Shown: positions 45,397 through 54,139 of the stretch, one piece after another | Layout of the letters: each line of letters starts with the position of its first letter | Position numbering within the stretch: the first letter of the stretch is position 1 | From: Chitinophaga sancti | GTDB lineage: Bacteria > Bacteroidota > Bacteroidia > Chitinophagales > Chitinophagaceae | DNA length: 64,000 nt | Assembly: GCF_034087045.1 (NCBI RefSeq) | Contig: NZ_CP139247.1 | Coordinates: 4,552,001 to 4,616,000, forward strand | Reading direction: 5' to 3' | Program-made: the position numbers and the translations under genes | The notes under the pieces: generated by a model | Database searches by the model: none | What the model was told of the DNA's origin: nothing | Seen by the model: only the letters and a program-made list of their open reading frames with translations

Positions 45397-47034
45397 TTAA
45401 CTTTCATTCACGCAGGTCTTCCATGTCCTGTATCCGCCAGACATATTCCAAACCCTGTTAAACCCATTTTGCAATAACACACGCTGCGCTAAATATCCTC
45501 TTAATCCTGCCTCGCAATAGATATAAATATCTTTATCAATCGGTATAGACGATAGCTTATTTCGTATCTCATCTACCGGAATATTAATAGATCCCTTTAC
45601 ATTCCCCATTTCATATTCATCCGCTGTGCGCACATCAATCAATACATCCTCATAGAAATCCAGGTTCTCCAGGTCATCCCAGTATATCACCTGCAATCGC
45701 TTCAGTAGTATGTTTTCTGCCACCATACCCGCTATATTGATGGGATCTTTTGCAGAAGAATATGGAGGCGCATATGCATGCTCAAATTCAACCAGATCGT
45801 ATATGGTCTTCTTTTGCTGGATCAGGGATGAGAAGATATCCAGTCTTTTATCCACTCCATCATAGCCTGCAATCTGCGCACCGAATAACTGCCCGTCGGC
45901 CGGGGAAAAAGTGATCTGAATCGTCATCTGTCTGGAACCCGGGTAATACCCTGCATGAGATACACCATGTGTGGTAGATACAATATGCTCTATATTAGCC
46001 GCTTTCAGGTGTTTGGAGGCAAGCCCTGTAGCACCCACTGTCATATCAAAAACCTTTACAATGGCGGTATTGATAGAACCATTGTATCGTTGCACATTAC
46101 CATGTACCAGGTTGTTCGCACAAATCCGTCCCTGCTTACTCGCCGGTCCTGCAAGGAAGGTATTCATAGAAATCCCTGTCACGGGGTTTTCGAACTCGAT
46201 CACATCGCCCACAGCATAGATGTTTGGATCAGAGGTTTGCAGGTACTCATTGACAATAACCCCTTTGCCTGTTTTTAAGCCAGCTGCTTTCGCCAGTTGC
46301 AGATCGGGTTTCACACCGATGGACAAAATTACCATATCGGCGTTGATCACATCCCGGTTATTCAATACTACTTCATTTTTATTGAATGAAGTCACGGCGG
46401 TGTTTAAATGTAAGGTGATACCCTTTTTACGGATATGTTGCTGGATGATCGCTGCAATAGGAAAATCGACCGGCGCCAGTATCTGCGCACCCATTTCAAC
46501 AATCTCTACCTGTATGCCCAGTCCATGAATATTCTCCGCCATTTCAAGACCAATAAAACCCGCACCTACAATCACTACTTTCTTAATATTCGCCTGTGAA
46601 ATGTGAGTTTTGATTTTATCTGTATCATTGACATTTCTCAATGTAAAAATGCCTTCATTATCGATGCCGGGCAGGGGAGGGCGTATTGGTTCCGCACCTA
46701 CGGAAAGAACTAATTTGTCATAGGTCTCCTCGTATTTTTTACCCGAAGGCTGGTGAAATACTTTCACAGTTTTATTGTGGGGATCGATATCCGTCACAGT
46801 AGAATTGACCCGCACATCGATATTAAAACGTTTTGAAAATGAGGTAGCCGTTTGTACAAACAGTTTATTCCTGTCTTTGATCACATCACCGATATAGTAA
46901 GGTAGTCCGCAGTTCGCATAGGAAATGTACCCTCCTTTTTCAAATATAACAATTTCAGCATGCTCATCTAATCTTCTTAACCGGGCGGCAGTTGATGCGC
47001 CTCCTGCTACTGCGCCAATAATCAGATACTTCAT
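45397..47034 (-). CDS. CoA-disulfide-reductase-like flavoprotein with C-terminal rhodanese domain
   Basis: A 545-residue CoADR-RHD-type protein. The N-terminal FAD-binding motif is GAVAGGASTAARLRRL (7-22) and the redox Cys42 is in SYANCGLPY. The NAD(P)H site GAGFIGLEMAENI is near 157-169, and a dimerisation domain spans about 330-440. The rhodanese domain is about 455-540 with active-site C507-EAGLRG. Relatives reduce CoA disulfide, CoA persulfide or polysulfide. A perfect promoter element and a Crp/Fnr-like palindrome lie upstream, so oxygen, nitric oxide or sulfur control is plausible. Confidence 0.9.
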   Translation of the reverse strand: MKYLIIGAVAGGASTAARLRRLDEHAEIVIFEKGGYISYANCGLPYYIGDVIKDRNKLFVQTATSFSKRFNIDVRVNSTVTDIDPHNKTVKVFHQPSGKKYEETYDKLVLSVGAEPIRPPLPGIDNEGIFTLRNVNDTDKIKTHISQANIKKVVIVGAGFIGLEMAENIHGLGIQVEIVEMGAQILAPVDFPIAAIIQQHIRKKGITLHLNTAVTSFNKNEVVLNNRDVINADMVILSIGVKPDLQLAKAAGLKTGKGVIVNEYLQTSDPNIYAVGDVIEFENPVTGISMNTFLAGPASKQGRICANNLVHGNVQRYNGSINTAIVKVFDMTVGATGLASKHLKAANIEHIVSTTHGVSHAGYYPGSRQMTIQITFSPADGQLFGAQIAGYDGVDKRLDIFSSLIQQKKTIYDLVEFEHAYAPPYSSAKDPINIAGMVAENILLKRLQVIYWDDLENLDFYEDVLIDVRTADEYEMGNVKGSINIPVDEIRNKLSSIPIDKDIYIYCEAGLRGYLAQRVLLQNGFNRVWNMSGGYRTWKTCVNES

Positions 47035-47078
47035 AAATTAAAATGGTGGTTTTTAATTAAATAGTTTTCATCTGGAGA

Positions 47079-47086
47079 CAAAACTA
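47079..47086 (-). promoter_or_regulatory. -7 promoter element of the CoADR-RHD gene
   Basis: The minus strand reads TAGTTTTG, a perfect TAnnTTTG, 45 bases before the ATG. No -33 TTG is seen at the normal distance, which fits activator-dependent expression. Confidence 0.65.
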
Positions 47087-47108
47087 TCATCAGGCGAAGA
47101 TGGTGAAA

Positions 47109-47122
47109 GTAACTTTTGTTAC
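47109..47122. promoter_or_regulatory. Palindrome GTAAC-N4-GTTAC, possible Crp/Fnr-family site
   Basis: The perfect inverted repeat GTAACTTTTGTTAC is centred about 42 bases before the transcription start expected from the -7 element. That is the usual position of a class II Crp/Fnr activator. Confidence 0.5.
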
Positions 47123-47453
47123 ATAGGGCTATAATCCTGTTGTCTAATGACTTTTATCATTATGTGATATTAGATTATGCCCAAAATCAGGACTTCGGAA
47201 AAGTTTGCCGGGAAAAATTATGATTCACGGTTTGTAATAACCCTAGCCATGGCAGGTGGTTGTACCATTATTAGGACTGGTAGTGCGGGTGTTTTTATTG
47301 TTGGGAAACGGGTAATCTGGGATTTCGGTTAATCTTCGTCATATAATGCCGCCTGTTTTTTCTGCAGGATTTGAATTTTCTGTTTGGAGCGGGGATTATG
47401 TTGGGTGCTGGTTTCATGTCAAATCATAATGCTGTTTTACCTGAGGAGCTGCT
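47123..47453. other. Intergenic region with weak open frames
   Basis: The stretch holds a 51-codon plus-strand frame at 47177-47332 (starting MPKIRTSEKFAGK) and a minus-strand frame ending at 47329 that reads STQHNPRSKQKIQILQKK before QAALYDED and a stop, without a start codon. Neither matches a family I know. The latter may be the tail of a lost gene. Confidence 0.25.
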
Positions 47454-47497
47454 ATAAAAAAAAGGGAATATCATACATTGATACACCCTTTTTTTTC
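47454..47497 (-). terminator. Intrinsic terminator joined to repeat copy C2
   Basis: On the minus strand, A8-GGGTGTATCA pairs with TGATATTCCC-T8 with minor mismatches. It follows copy C2 directly. Confidence 0.85.
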
Positions 47498-47546
47498 GGA
47501 AAATGGTTTTCATCCCCCGTTGGTGAATAACCTCTTTCATGAATGT
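47487..47546 (-). repeat. Dispersed terminator-linked repeat, copy C2
   Basis: Minus strand: ACATTCATGAAAGAGG, TTATTCACCAACGGGG, then GATGAAAACCATTTTC and an A-run. It is the full-length form and runs into a terminator. In frame it encodes FMKEVIHQRGMKTIFRKKR, parallel to FMTKGVLQQGMKTIFNKKG in copy A. Confidence 0.75.
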
Positions 47547-47547
47547 T

Positions 47548-47588
47548 TTTTTCGGAAAATGGTTTTCATTCCCTCTTTCCTGAATGTT
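47548..47588 (-). repeat. Dispersed terminator-linked repeat, copy C1 (shortened)
   Basis: Minus strand: AAACATTCAGGAAAGAGG then GAATGAAAACCATTTTC and CGAAAAAAA. It lacks the CAACAGG middle section and is followed at once by copy C2, so it has no terminator of its own. It starts five bases after the stop of the nucleosidase gene. Confidence 0.7.
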
Positions 47589-47592
47589 TTTA

Positions 47593-48177
47593 TTATTTGA
47601 TCTGTAGCAACTCCCCATACGCCACAGCGGCCTTGTGCACCTGCACCAGCCAGTCCTCCGCCGCGTTATCATCTGCACCATCAGAGATGTATTTCAAGCA
47701 AAGAAAAGGTATCTTTTCTTTCATGGCAATCATCGCTATCGCATACGATTCCATATCAACCACATTATAAGCAGTAACGGAATGTCCCATTTCAAAATTA
47801 TCTCCCGTACCACAAATACCTTCATTCACTCCATCCATTTTTAAACCGTACTCAAGCAATGGCGGCATTCCTGAAAACGGCGTTTCATACAACTCATATC
47901 CCAGACCTCTTACATCCATATCACGCTGTATAAATTTTGTACAGCAAACCACTTCACCTCTCTGAAAGAAACTGCTTCCCGCAGATCCCAGGTTTACAAT
48001 CAATGCCGGTCTTTTGATCTGTATCGCTTTCGTCAGTTCGTAGGCGGCATTTACCTTCCCAATCCCTGTGATCAGTGTATGATGACTTTCGAATACTTCT
48101 GCTGCTTCCGCTGCCAGTGCAAAAGAGAACAATACATTTTCAAGAGGAAAAGAATATTCCTGGTTAATTTGAATCAT
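47593..48177 (-). CDS. Nucleosidase of the MTAN/phosphorylase superfamily
   Basis: A 194-residue protein with the purine-nucleoside phosphorylase fold: LITGIGKVNAAYELTKAI near 35, VNLGSAGSS near 61, GTGDNF near 122, the ribose-binding VVDMESYAIA near 139 and the catalytic Asp in YISDGADDN near 163. Similar enzymes hydrolyse 5'-methylthioadenosine and S-adenosylhomocysteine. It is shorter than typical MTAN (about 230), so the substrate is not certain. It is followed by two terminator-linked repeats. Confidence 0.85.
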   Translation of the reverse strand: MIQINQEYSFPLENVLFSFALAAEAAEVFESHHTLITGIGKVNAAYELTKAIQIKRPALIVNLGSAGSSFFQRGEVVCCTKFIQRDMDVRGLGYELYETPFSGMPPLLEYGLKMDGVNEGICGTGDNFEMGHSVTAYNVVDMESYAIAMIAMKEKIPFLCLKYISDGADDNAAEDWLVQVHKAAVAYGELLQIK

Positions 48178-48338
48178 CGGGTGCTATTAGTTAGGGCGCA
48201 AAGGTACCATTTAGCCCCGTACAATGCAAACCCTTCGAAAGTAGCATTGTCATCTGACCACAATCAGTAAAATAATGCAGGTCACTCTTCCTTCCCCGGA
48301 TAAAATTTAATAATTTCGCAGCAACTATCACCCTCCAT

Positions 48339-48722
48339 TTGAGAAAAGCGGCCGTCATATTAAGTCCTCTCCTGTTTATCATCGTCTTCCTGGGAAGTAT
48401 GAAGAACTCGATATTATATGCGGTGTATGAATATGATACTAAGCTCTTTGTCGAAGCTTTTTGCGAAAATAAAGATAAGCCGGAGTTACATTGTAATGGT
48501 AAATGTCAGCTTGCAAAGATGCAGAAAGAACAGCGGGATAATGAAACAGAACGCTTATTAAAAGAACTGCAATCAGAGGCATTGGCCTGCCCCATCCCAT
48601 CCGGTATTGACTTTGCAAAACAGGAAGTGGATGAATTCACCGAAAAGACTTATCCTGTCTTTACACATCCTAAATATTCTTATCTCTTTAGCGATCCGCG
48701 TAAGAAACCCCCACAAGCATAA
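48339..48722 (+). CDS. Small Cys-containing membrane-anchored protein, first gene of the probable copper operon
   Basis: A 127-residue protein with an N-terminal hydrophobic segment (residues 4-20). A soluble part contains the cysteines C42, C52 and C56 (FCENKDKPELHCNGKCQL) and a further Cys near 84. The start is TTG; the next in-frame ATG (M21) would cut the hydrophobic segment. A near-consensus element TAATTTCG is at 48311. I do not know the family. Its position before a metal-motif lipoprotein and an OprC-like receptor suggests that its cysteines bind metal or act in redox, which is inference. Confidence 0.7.
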   Translation: MRKAAVILSPLLFIIVFLGSMKNSILYAVYEYDTKLFVEAFCENKDKPELHCNGKCQLAKMQKEQRDNETERLLKELQSEALACPIPSGIDFAKQEVDEFTEKTYPVFTHPKYSYLFSDPRKKPPQA

Positions 48723-48906
48723 GCTACTTTACTTTCACGACTGTATTTGTTTGCAATGAATTTCATCGCCAGGAACTTCATTGTCATGAATTCTTCACAA
48801 TGAATTTCTTTCCTGAAAACTGAATGCCTTGTGCATAAATGTGCGTGCTTTTACAAAAAGACCGCATATAAGGGCCTATCTATGTATACTATCAAAAACA
48901 ACAATA

Positions 48907-49722
48907 ATGAACTTACTTAAATCTGTATTCATAATATTTGCTTTTTCCACCTTTGTATCCTGTACTAAAAATGACGACCCTGTAGTTACAAACGACCTCG
49001 ATGGCTTAACACTTGTAACAACGCTTTCAAATACTACCCATAAGATAGCACTCTATACTTCCAGTGGAAAATTCCAAACCGGTTACAATGCTACTTATGT
49101 TCAGGTAAAAACCACAGCGGGCACCGTTGTAAACAACGCAAGCATATCATGGACACCCACCATGCATATGATGGGTAAGACTCATTCCTGTCCGGCTTCT
49201 GCCATTTCCAACAACAAAGGCTACCTTGTATTCCAAATGGCTGGTACTGACGATGAATACTGGACCCTTACAATAGATTACACCATCGGCAATATAGCCT
49301 ATACCGTCACAGATACCATCGCAGTCTCCGAATCCGCCAAACGGGTAGTAGAAACCTTCACCGGTAGTGACAATAATACCTATGTATTAGCATTGGTCAA
49401 CCCAACTACCCCAGCCGTCGCTGTCAATGACATCTCCATGGTTTTGTACAAAATGGAATCTATGACCAGTTTCGTCATAGTAGATGGCTACACCATCAAA
49501 ATAGATCCAAGAATGACCAGCATGGGCAACCATACTTCTCCCAATAATGTAAACCTGACGCAGGGAACAGATAAGATGTATTATGGCAAACTTAGTCTGA
49601 CGATGACAGGTTACTGGAAAATCAATTTACAACTGCAGGACGCCAGCGAAACGATCGTAAAAGGTGAAGCTGTCACCGATACTAACGAAGGTAGCAGTAT
49701 CTATTTTGAATTGGAATTCTAA
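48907..49722 (+). CDS. Lipoprotein with two Met-Met-His motif domains, probable copper-binding
   Basis: A 271-residue lipoprotein (lipobox FVSC, Cys19). Two similar beta-rich halves of about 110 residues each carry a metal-like motif: M86-H-M-M89-G-x2-H93-x-CP and M203-x2-M206-G-x-H209-x-SP. The halves resemble FixH/YtkA-like immunoglobulin-type domains. Met and His side chains in this spacing are typical of Cu(I)/Cu(II) sites outside the cytoplasm. It would sit on the outer membrane and could pass copper to or from the receptor encoded next. The frame is open back to 48829, but the lipoprotein signal begins at 48907. Copper is inferred, not shown. Confidence 0.72.
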   Translation: MNLLKSVFIIFAFSTFVSCTKNDDPVVTNDLDGLTLVTTLSNTTHKIALYTSSGKFQTGYNATYVQVKTTAGTVVNNASISWTPTMHMMGKTHSCPASAISNNKGYLVFQMAGTDDEYWTLTIDYTIGNIAYTVTDTIAVSESAKRVVETFTGSDNNTYVLALVNPTTPAVAVNDISMVLYKMESMTSFVIVDGYTIKIDPRMTSMGNHTSPNNVNLTQGTDKMYYGKLSLTMTGYWKINLQLQDASETIVKGEAVTDTNEGSSIYFELEF

Positions 49723-49753
49723 ACCAGCATTAGAGATTGCCTTGAAAGGGAAA

Positions 49754-49797
49754 TGATAGCAATGAGCATTTCGTAAATGAAATGCTCAGTGTTATCA
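49754..49797 (+). promoter_or_regulatory. Hairpin between lipoprotein and receptor genes
   Basis: TGAGCATTTC and GAAATGCTCA form a perfect 10-bp stem around six bases, extended by TGATA/TATCA outside. No T-run follows, so it may be a processing or stability element within the operon mRNA rather than a terminator. Confidence 0.55.
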
Positions 49798-49850
49798 TCC
49801 AACCGGGTTAAGTGAGGTTAAAGTTATTGCTTATCATTCAAACTGGTTGT

Positions 49851-51785
49851 ATGCATAAATTTTTTATACTTTGTATCGCCTTATTGTCCGCCATCACCGC
49901 GTATTCACAAACCGACAGCATAAAAACCGACCTGCTCAAAGAAGTCGTTATCATTCATAAACGTTCCTTATCTGATAAAACAGACAAGCCGCTTTCCTCC
50001 CTGGATAAATATCTTGAAAAATCCGACATCGTCAACATGATCAGACGTGGCGCATACGCATGGGAACCTTACCTGAATGGTATGAGTTCAGAACGTAGCG
50101 TAGTCACCATCGATGGCATGCGGATCTACGCCGCCTGTACCGACAAAATGGACCCGGTTACTTCCTATGTAGAAACGACCAACCTCTCTTCAATAAACGT
50201 ACATAGTGCCGGTGGACCCGCCATTTCAGGGACGATGGACCTCGTAAGAAAAAAGGGCACCTTTGGGGAAAAAGAACGTTCCGGTATGGCATTTGCCGGC
50301 TTTGAAACCAACGGTAGTCAGCGGGTGATTGGAGGTGCGTTGTCCTTCACACAGCCAACATTATTCACTAATGTAGATTTCACTTACCGTCATGCGGACA
50401 ATTACAAAGCCGGTGGGGGAGAAGAAGTGTTATACTCCCAATATACCAAATACAATCTATCCGCGATTGCAGGATACAAGCTCAACGAACATGCACAACT
50501 GGAAGCTTCCCTCATCTACGACCGTGCAGTAAATGTAGGCTACCCTGCACTCACGATGGATGTAGGGCTGGCCAGGGGGATCATTGCATCCGTTGCTTAT
50601 ATTCGTCATGGATGGCAAACTAAAATATACTACAACACCATCACCCATGTGATGGATGACAGTAAACGTCCTGTCGTTGCTATCCGCATGGATATGCCCG
50701 GTTGGAGTAAGACCGCAGGCTTCTATTCCACCATACAAAAAATGACAAAAAACCATCACTGGAAAGCAAACATAAACGGTCATTTCAACAAATCACTCGC
50801 TGATATGACCATGTATTCCAGCACAGCAGGCGAGAAAGACATGTACATGCTTACCTGGCCCGGGGTACTTACATATTATGGAGAGATCTCCGGCGAAGAT
50901 AATTACACGCTCTCTTCAAAATGGCATACAACATTCAATGGGGGAGTGGGTATCCAGAACAATGTAGTAGATAACCAACAGGGGTATGAAAGCCTGACAA
51001 TCTTCTATCCCAACATGGACCGCAGCCGTACCCGTCTTCTCAAAAGGCTTTCCACCGGGTTTAGTTACGATCACAAAAAATGGCAATACACCATTGGTGC
51101 TGCCTATGGAGAACGCGCACCCAGTGTGTCTGAAGGCTATGGATATTATTTATACAATAGTTTTGATCAATATGATTACATCGGCAACCCTGGCATGAAG
51201 AATGAGAAATCCATTAGCCTGAACACCGCTTTGCTATTCCGCACGTCCCGATTTTCTGCAAAAGTTTCCGGCTCTTATTTTCACCTGATGGATTATATTA
51301 TAGGGAAGCCCAATTCAGGCTTAAGTGCAATGACCATTGGTGCAGCAGGTGTGAAGGTATACGAACAATTGGCCTATGCCAATATTTTCAATTGCGCCCT
51401 TGATGCAGATTATAAATTTAGTACACACTTTAGCTGGACAAATAAAGTAAGTTATCGCAGGGGAACAGGTGAGCATATTAAGCACCTCCCATTAATACAA
51501 CCATTCACCTATAGCTCCGGACTCACATTCCGTCAAAAATCCTTCTCAGCAAATATCACTGCCAATGGTGCTGCTGCGCAGGATAAATATAATCCTGAAT
51601 TTGGAGAACAGGCTTTGCCCGGGTATACTATTTTTAACCTATCCGCATCTTACCAGTTTAATTCCCTGCTATTAAAAGCAGGCGCCGAGAATATGCTTGA
51701 TAAGAATTACACCACCTTTGCAGATTGGAATCGTATTCCGCGAATGGGGCGTAATGTGTTTGTGAATGTAATCTGGAGTTTTTAG
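49851..51785 (+). CDS. TonB-dependent receptor with OprC-type CxxxM-HxM motif, probable copper importer
   Basis: A 644-residue outer-membrane receptor: signal peptide (ending AYS-Q), plug domain about 45-145 and a 22-strand barrel ending in the aromatic residue F (VNVIWSF). The plug has C96-T-D-K-M100 and the barrel has H266-V-M268. The pair CxxxM and HxM is the copper site described for Pseudomonas OprC, which imports copper. There is no carboxypeptidase-like N-terminal domain, unlike SusC-type proteins. An alternative GTG at 49812 precedes the signal peptide and is rejected. It is third in an operon with two putative metal-binding proteins. Confidence 0.85.
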   Translation: MHKFFILCIALLSAITAYSQTDSIKTDLLKEVVIIHKRSLSDKTDKPLSSLDKYLEKSDIVNMIRRGAYAWEPYLNGMSSERSVVTIDGMRIYAACTDKMDPVTSYVETTNLSSINVHSAGGPAISGTMDLVRKKGTFGEKERSGMAFAGFETNGSQRVIGGALSFTQPTLFTNVDFTYRHADNYKAGGGEEVLYSQYTKYNLSAIAGYKLNEHAQLEASLIYDRAVNVGYPALTMDVGLARGIIASVAYIRHGWQTKIYYNTITHVMDDSKRPVVAIRMDMPGWSKTAGFYSTIQKMTKNHHWKANINGHFNKSLADMTMYSSTAGEKDMYMLTWPGVLTYYGEISGEDNYTLSSKWHTTFNGGVGIQNNVVDNQQGYESLTIFYPNMDRSRTRLLKRLSTGFSYDHKKWQYTIGAAYGERAPSVSEGYGYYLYNSFDQYDYIGNPGMKNEKSISLNTALLFRTSRFSAKVSGSYFHLMDYIIGKPNSGLSAMTIGAAGVKVYEQLAYANIFNCALDADYKFSTHFSWTNKVSYRRGTGEHIKHLPLIQPFTYSSGLTFRQKSFSANITANGAAAQDKYNPEFGEQALPGYTIFNLSASYQFNSLLLKAGAENMLDKNYTTFADWNRIPRMGRNVFVNVIWSF

Positions 51786-51878
51786 GGCTGAATCCTAATA
51801 ACGCCCCCCAAAATCTCCCGCCACCGCCCATCCCCCGAAGAAATTCCCCCCTTTCCCCCTCCAAATCCCCCTCACCCC

Positions 51879-51909
51879 TTGTAACTTCTCCCCGAAGAGC
51901 CTACATTTG
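51879..51909 (+). promoter_or_regulatory. fabV promoter (TTG-N20-TACATTTG)
   Basis: TTG (51879-51881), 20 bases, TACATTTG (51902-51909): a full Bacteroidota promoter. The transcription start is expected near 51916, which rules out the upstream in-frame TTG at 51907 as a start codon. Confidence 0.85.
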
Positions 51910-51939
51910 CACCAGGAACTGAACCTGATATCAAATTTT

Positions 51940-53121
51940 ATGATCATTGAACCTAAAATGCGTGGCTTTATTTGCCTGACAGCCCACCCTGTTGGTTGTG
52001 CTGAAAATGTAAGGAGACAAATAAGCTATGTTAAATCTGAAAAACTCCCAGAAGGGCCCCAAAAGGTACTGGTAATAGGCGCCTCTACCGGTTTCGGGCT
52101 TTCGTCCAGAATTACTGCTGCTTTCGGCTGCGGGGCCTCCACAATCGGTGTTTTCTTTGAAAAAGAACCTCAGGAAGGTAAAACTGCTACTGCCGGATAT
52201 TATAATTCAGTGGCTTTTCATGAGGAAGCCAACCGTGCAGGCATATATGCCAAAAGTATCAATGGCGATGCTTTCTCAAATGAAATTAAGCAACAGACCA
52301 TTGACTTGATTAAAAAGGATCTGGGAACAGTCGACCTGGTTATCTATAGCCTGGCTTCCCCCGTGCGCAAGCATCCGGAAACAGAAGTATTACATCGTTC
52401 CGTATTAAAACCTATAAATCAGAGTTACCAGAACAAAACCGTTGATTTCCACACCGGTATTGTTACAAATGTGTCTATTGAACCTGCAACTGGCGACGAT
52501 ATTACCAATACCATCTCCGTAATGGGTGGTGAAGACTGGCAGTTGTGGTTAGAAGCTTTGCAGGCTGCAGGTGCGTTGGCGCCTGATGTTAAGACCGTTG
52601 CCTACTCCTATATCGGACCTGAACTCACTAACCCGGTATACCGTCATGGTACCATCGGTAGAGCCAAGGACCACCTGGAAGCAACAGCCGTAAAAATTAC
52701 AGAACTGTTGAAACCCCTTAATGGTAGTGCAGTTGTATCTGTAAACAAAGCCCTGGTGACCCAGTCCAGTTCTGCAATTCCTGTAGTACCACTGTATATT
52801 TCCCTCCTGTATAAACTCATGAAGGAAAAAGGTATTCACGAAGGAACCATCGAACAAATGGCCCGCCTGTTCAAAGATCACCTGTACGCAGCGAACCCGG
52901 TTGCCCTCGACAACCAGGGTCGTATCCGTATCGATGACTGGGAACTCCGTCCTGATGTACAGGCCGAAGTAGCTGAGCTGTGGAAAGAAGTATCTACTGA
53001 GACCATCTCCCAGATCGGTGACCTGGCTGGTTATAAAGAAGATTTCCTGAACCTGTTTGGATTCAATGTGCCTGGGGTAGATTATACCGCTGAGGTAGAT
53101 GAGATGGCATTGATCAAATAA
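51940..53121 (+). CDS. fabV: Trans-2-enoyl-ACP/CoA reductase FabV
   Basis: A 393-residue enzyme starting MIIEPKMRGFICLTAHPVGC, the FabV signature. It has the NAD motif VLVIGASTGFGLSSR (near 43-57), YSLASPVR near 146 and Y-x8-K in TVAYSYIGPELTNPVY-type context near 225-245. FabV is an SDR-superfamily enoyl reductase of fatty acid synthesis that is naturally less sensitive to triclosan than FabI. It is monocistronic with a strong promoter and terminator. Confidence 0.95.
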   Translation: MIIEPKMRGFICLTAHPVGCAENVRRQISYVKSEKLPEGPQKVLVIGASTGFGLSSRITAAFGCGASTIGVFFEKEPQEGKTATAGYYNSVAFHEEANRAGIYAKSINGDAFSNEIKQQTIDLIKKDLGTVDLVIYSLASPVRKHPETEVLHRSVLKPINQSYQNKTVDFHTGIVTNVSIEPATGDDITNTISVMGGEDWQLWLEALQAAGALAPDVKTVAYSYIGPELTNPVYRHGTIGRAKDHLEATAVKITELLKPLNGSAVVSVNKALVTQSSSAIPVVPLYISLLYKLMKEKGIHEGTIEQMARLFKDHLYAANPVALDNQGRIRIDDWELRPDVQAEVAELWKEVSTETISQIGDLAGYKEDFLNLFGFNVPGVDYTAEVDEMALIK

Positions 53122-53139
53122 GGGCGCTATAAAATAATG

Positions 53140-53173
53140 AAGGCTTGGTAATCAATGGTTACCAAGCCTTTTG
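53140..53173 (+). terminator. Intrinsic terminator after fabV
   Basis: AAGGCTTGGTAA / TTACCAAGCCTT is a perfect 12-bp stem with a TTTT tail. Confidence 0.88.
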
Positions 53174-53251
53174 TATATAAATATTTTTATAGCCTCCCAT
53201 AAACCAGGTTAGGTCGCCTTGAGTGAAATCTAGCCTGTACCAGGTATAAGC

Positions 53252-54139
53252 TTAGCTGACAACCAACACCGCTTTCCCCGGTATGCCTCCTTTTTTCACT
53301 TCATCATAAGCCATTTTGAAATCATGCCAGTCATAGGTCTTGCTGATGTGGACCTGTAAACCACTATCTGCCAACAACGCTGGATTAGGTTTCAAAAGCA
53401 ACAATTTATACCGCCCGCCTGAAAAAAGAGACCCGATCATTTCCTTTGGACCGGGAGATGTATTGACATAAACACCTTTTTTCTTCAGTATCCTTTTCGC
53501 TGCCTTGTAATTGATCTTCCCGGAAAAATCAATGACTGTGTCAAAGGTTTTGGTACCTATATTTTGATGCTGATAGTTAATAACGACATCACTTCCCAAC
53601 CTGGTTACCAGCTCAACACCAGAAGGCCCCACCACAGCAGTCACGATGGCACCTGCCTTCTTAGCCAGTTGAATCGCTAATGGACCAATACCGCCTCCGG
53701 CACCGTTAATGAGCACCTCCATACCCGGTTGTAATTTTAGTAATTGATGAAAGATCTGCAATGCTGCACCACCGGCTACCGGAAGTGCTGCCGCTTCTTC
53801 AAAAGAGAGCCCTGAAGGCTTACGCGCAATGTCGTTCGGCTTTACAGCTACGTATTGCGCCAGCGCTCCTCCTTTAAATATACTGGCGATGCCAAATACT
53901 TCTTCTCCCTTTTTATAGATGCCATTACCCTGTTCCACAATCCCTGAAAAGTCGATCCCTACTGATTTTGGAAACTTACTTCCGCTCATTAGTTTCATCT
54001 CACCCTGCCATATTTTCCAGTCAAGCGGGTTGATAGAGACGGCTTTTACCTTCACAATGATCTCTCCCTCAGGCATTGGAGCCTCTGTCATTTGGAGTAC
54101 TTCTGTTCCTCCAAATTGATGGTATGTTATCTTTTTCAT
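53252..54139 (-). CDS. Zinc-independent MDR oxidoreductase (quinone-oxidoreductase type)
   Basis: A 295-residue medium-chain reductase. The N-terminal GroES-like domain contains VKAVSINPLDWKIWQG near 33-48 and the substrate-facing SVGIDFSGIV near 60. The Rossmann domain contains LINGAGGGIGPLAIQLAKKAGA near 143-164. No zinc ligands are seen. It reduces quinones or enones with NADPH. Its ATG overlaps the stop of the Old Yellow Enzyme remnant (ATGA), so the two were translationally coupled; both classes act on activated alkenes or quinones. Confidence 0.9.
   Translation of the reverse strand: MKKITYHQFGGTEVLQMTEAPMPEGEIIVKVKAVSINPLDWKIWQGEMKLMSGSKFPKSVGIDFSGIVEQGNGIYKKGEEVFGIASIFKGGALAQYVAVKPNDIARKPSGLSFEEAAALPVAGGAALQIFHQLLKLQPGMEVLINGAGGGIGPLAIQLAKKAGAIVTAVVGPSGVELVTRLGSDVVINYQHQNIGTKTFDTVIDFSGKINYKAAKRILKKKGVYVNTSPGPKEMIGSLFSGGRYKLLLLKPNPALLADSGLQVHISKTYDWHDFKMAYDEVKKGGIPGKAVLVVS

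Noticed and set aside
47424..47681. 85-codon minus-strand frame across repeats C1/C2
   Set aside because: It starts inside the nucleosidase gene in another frame and is made mostly of the repeat element and its terminator.
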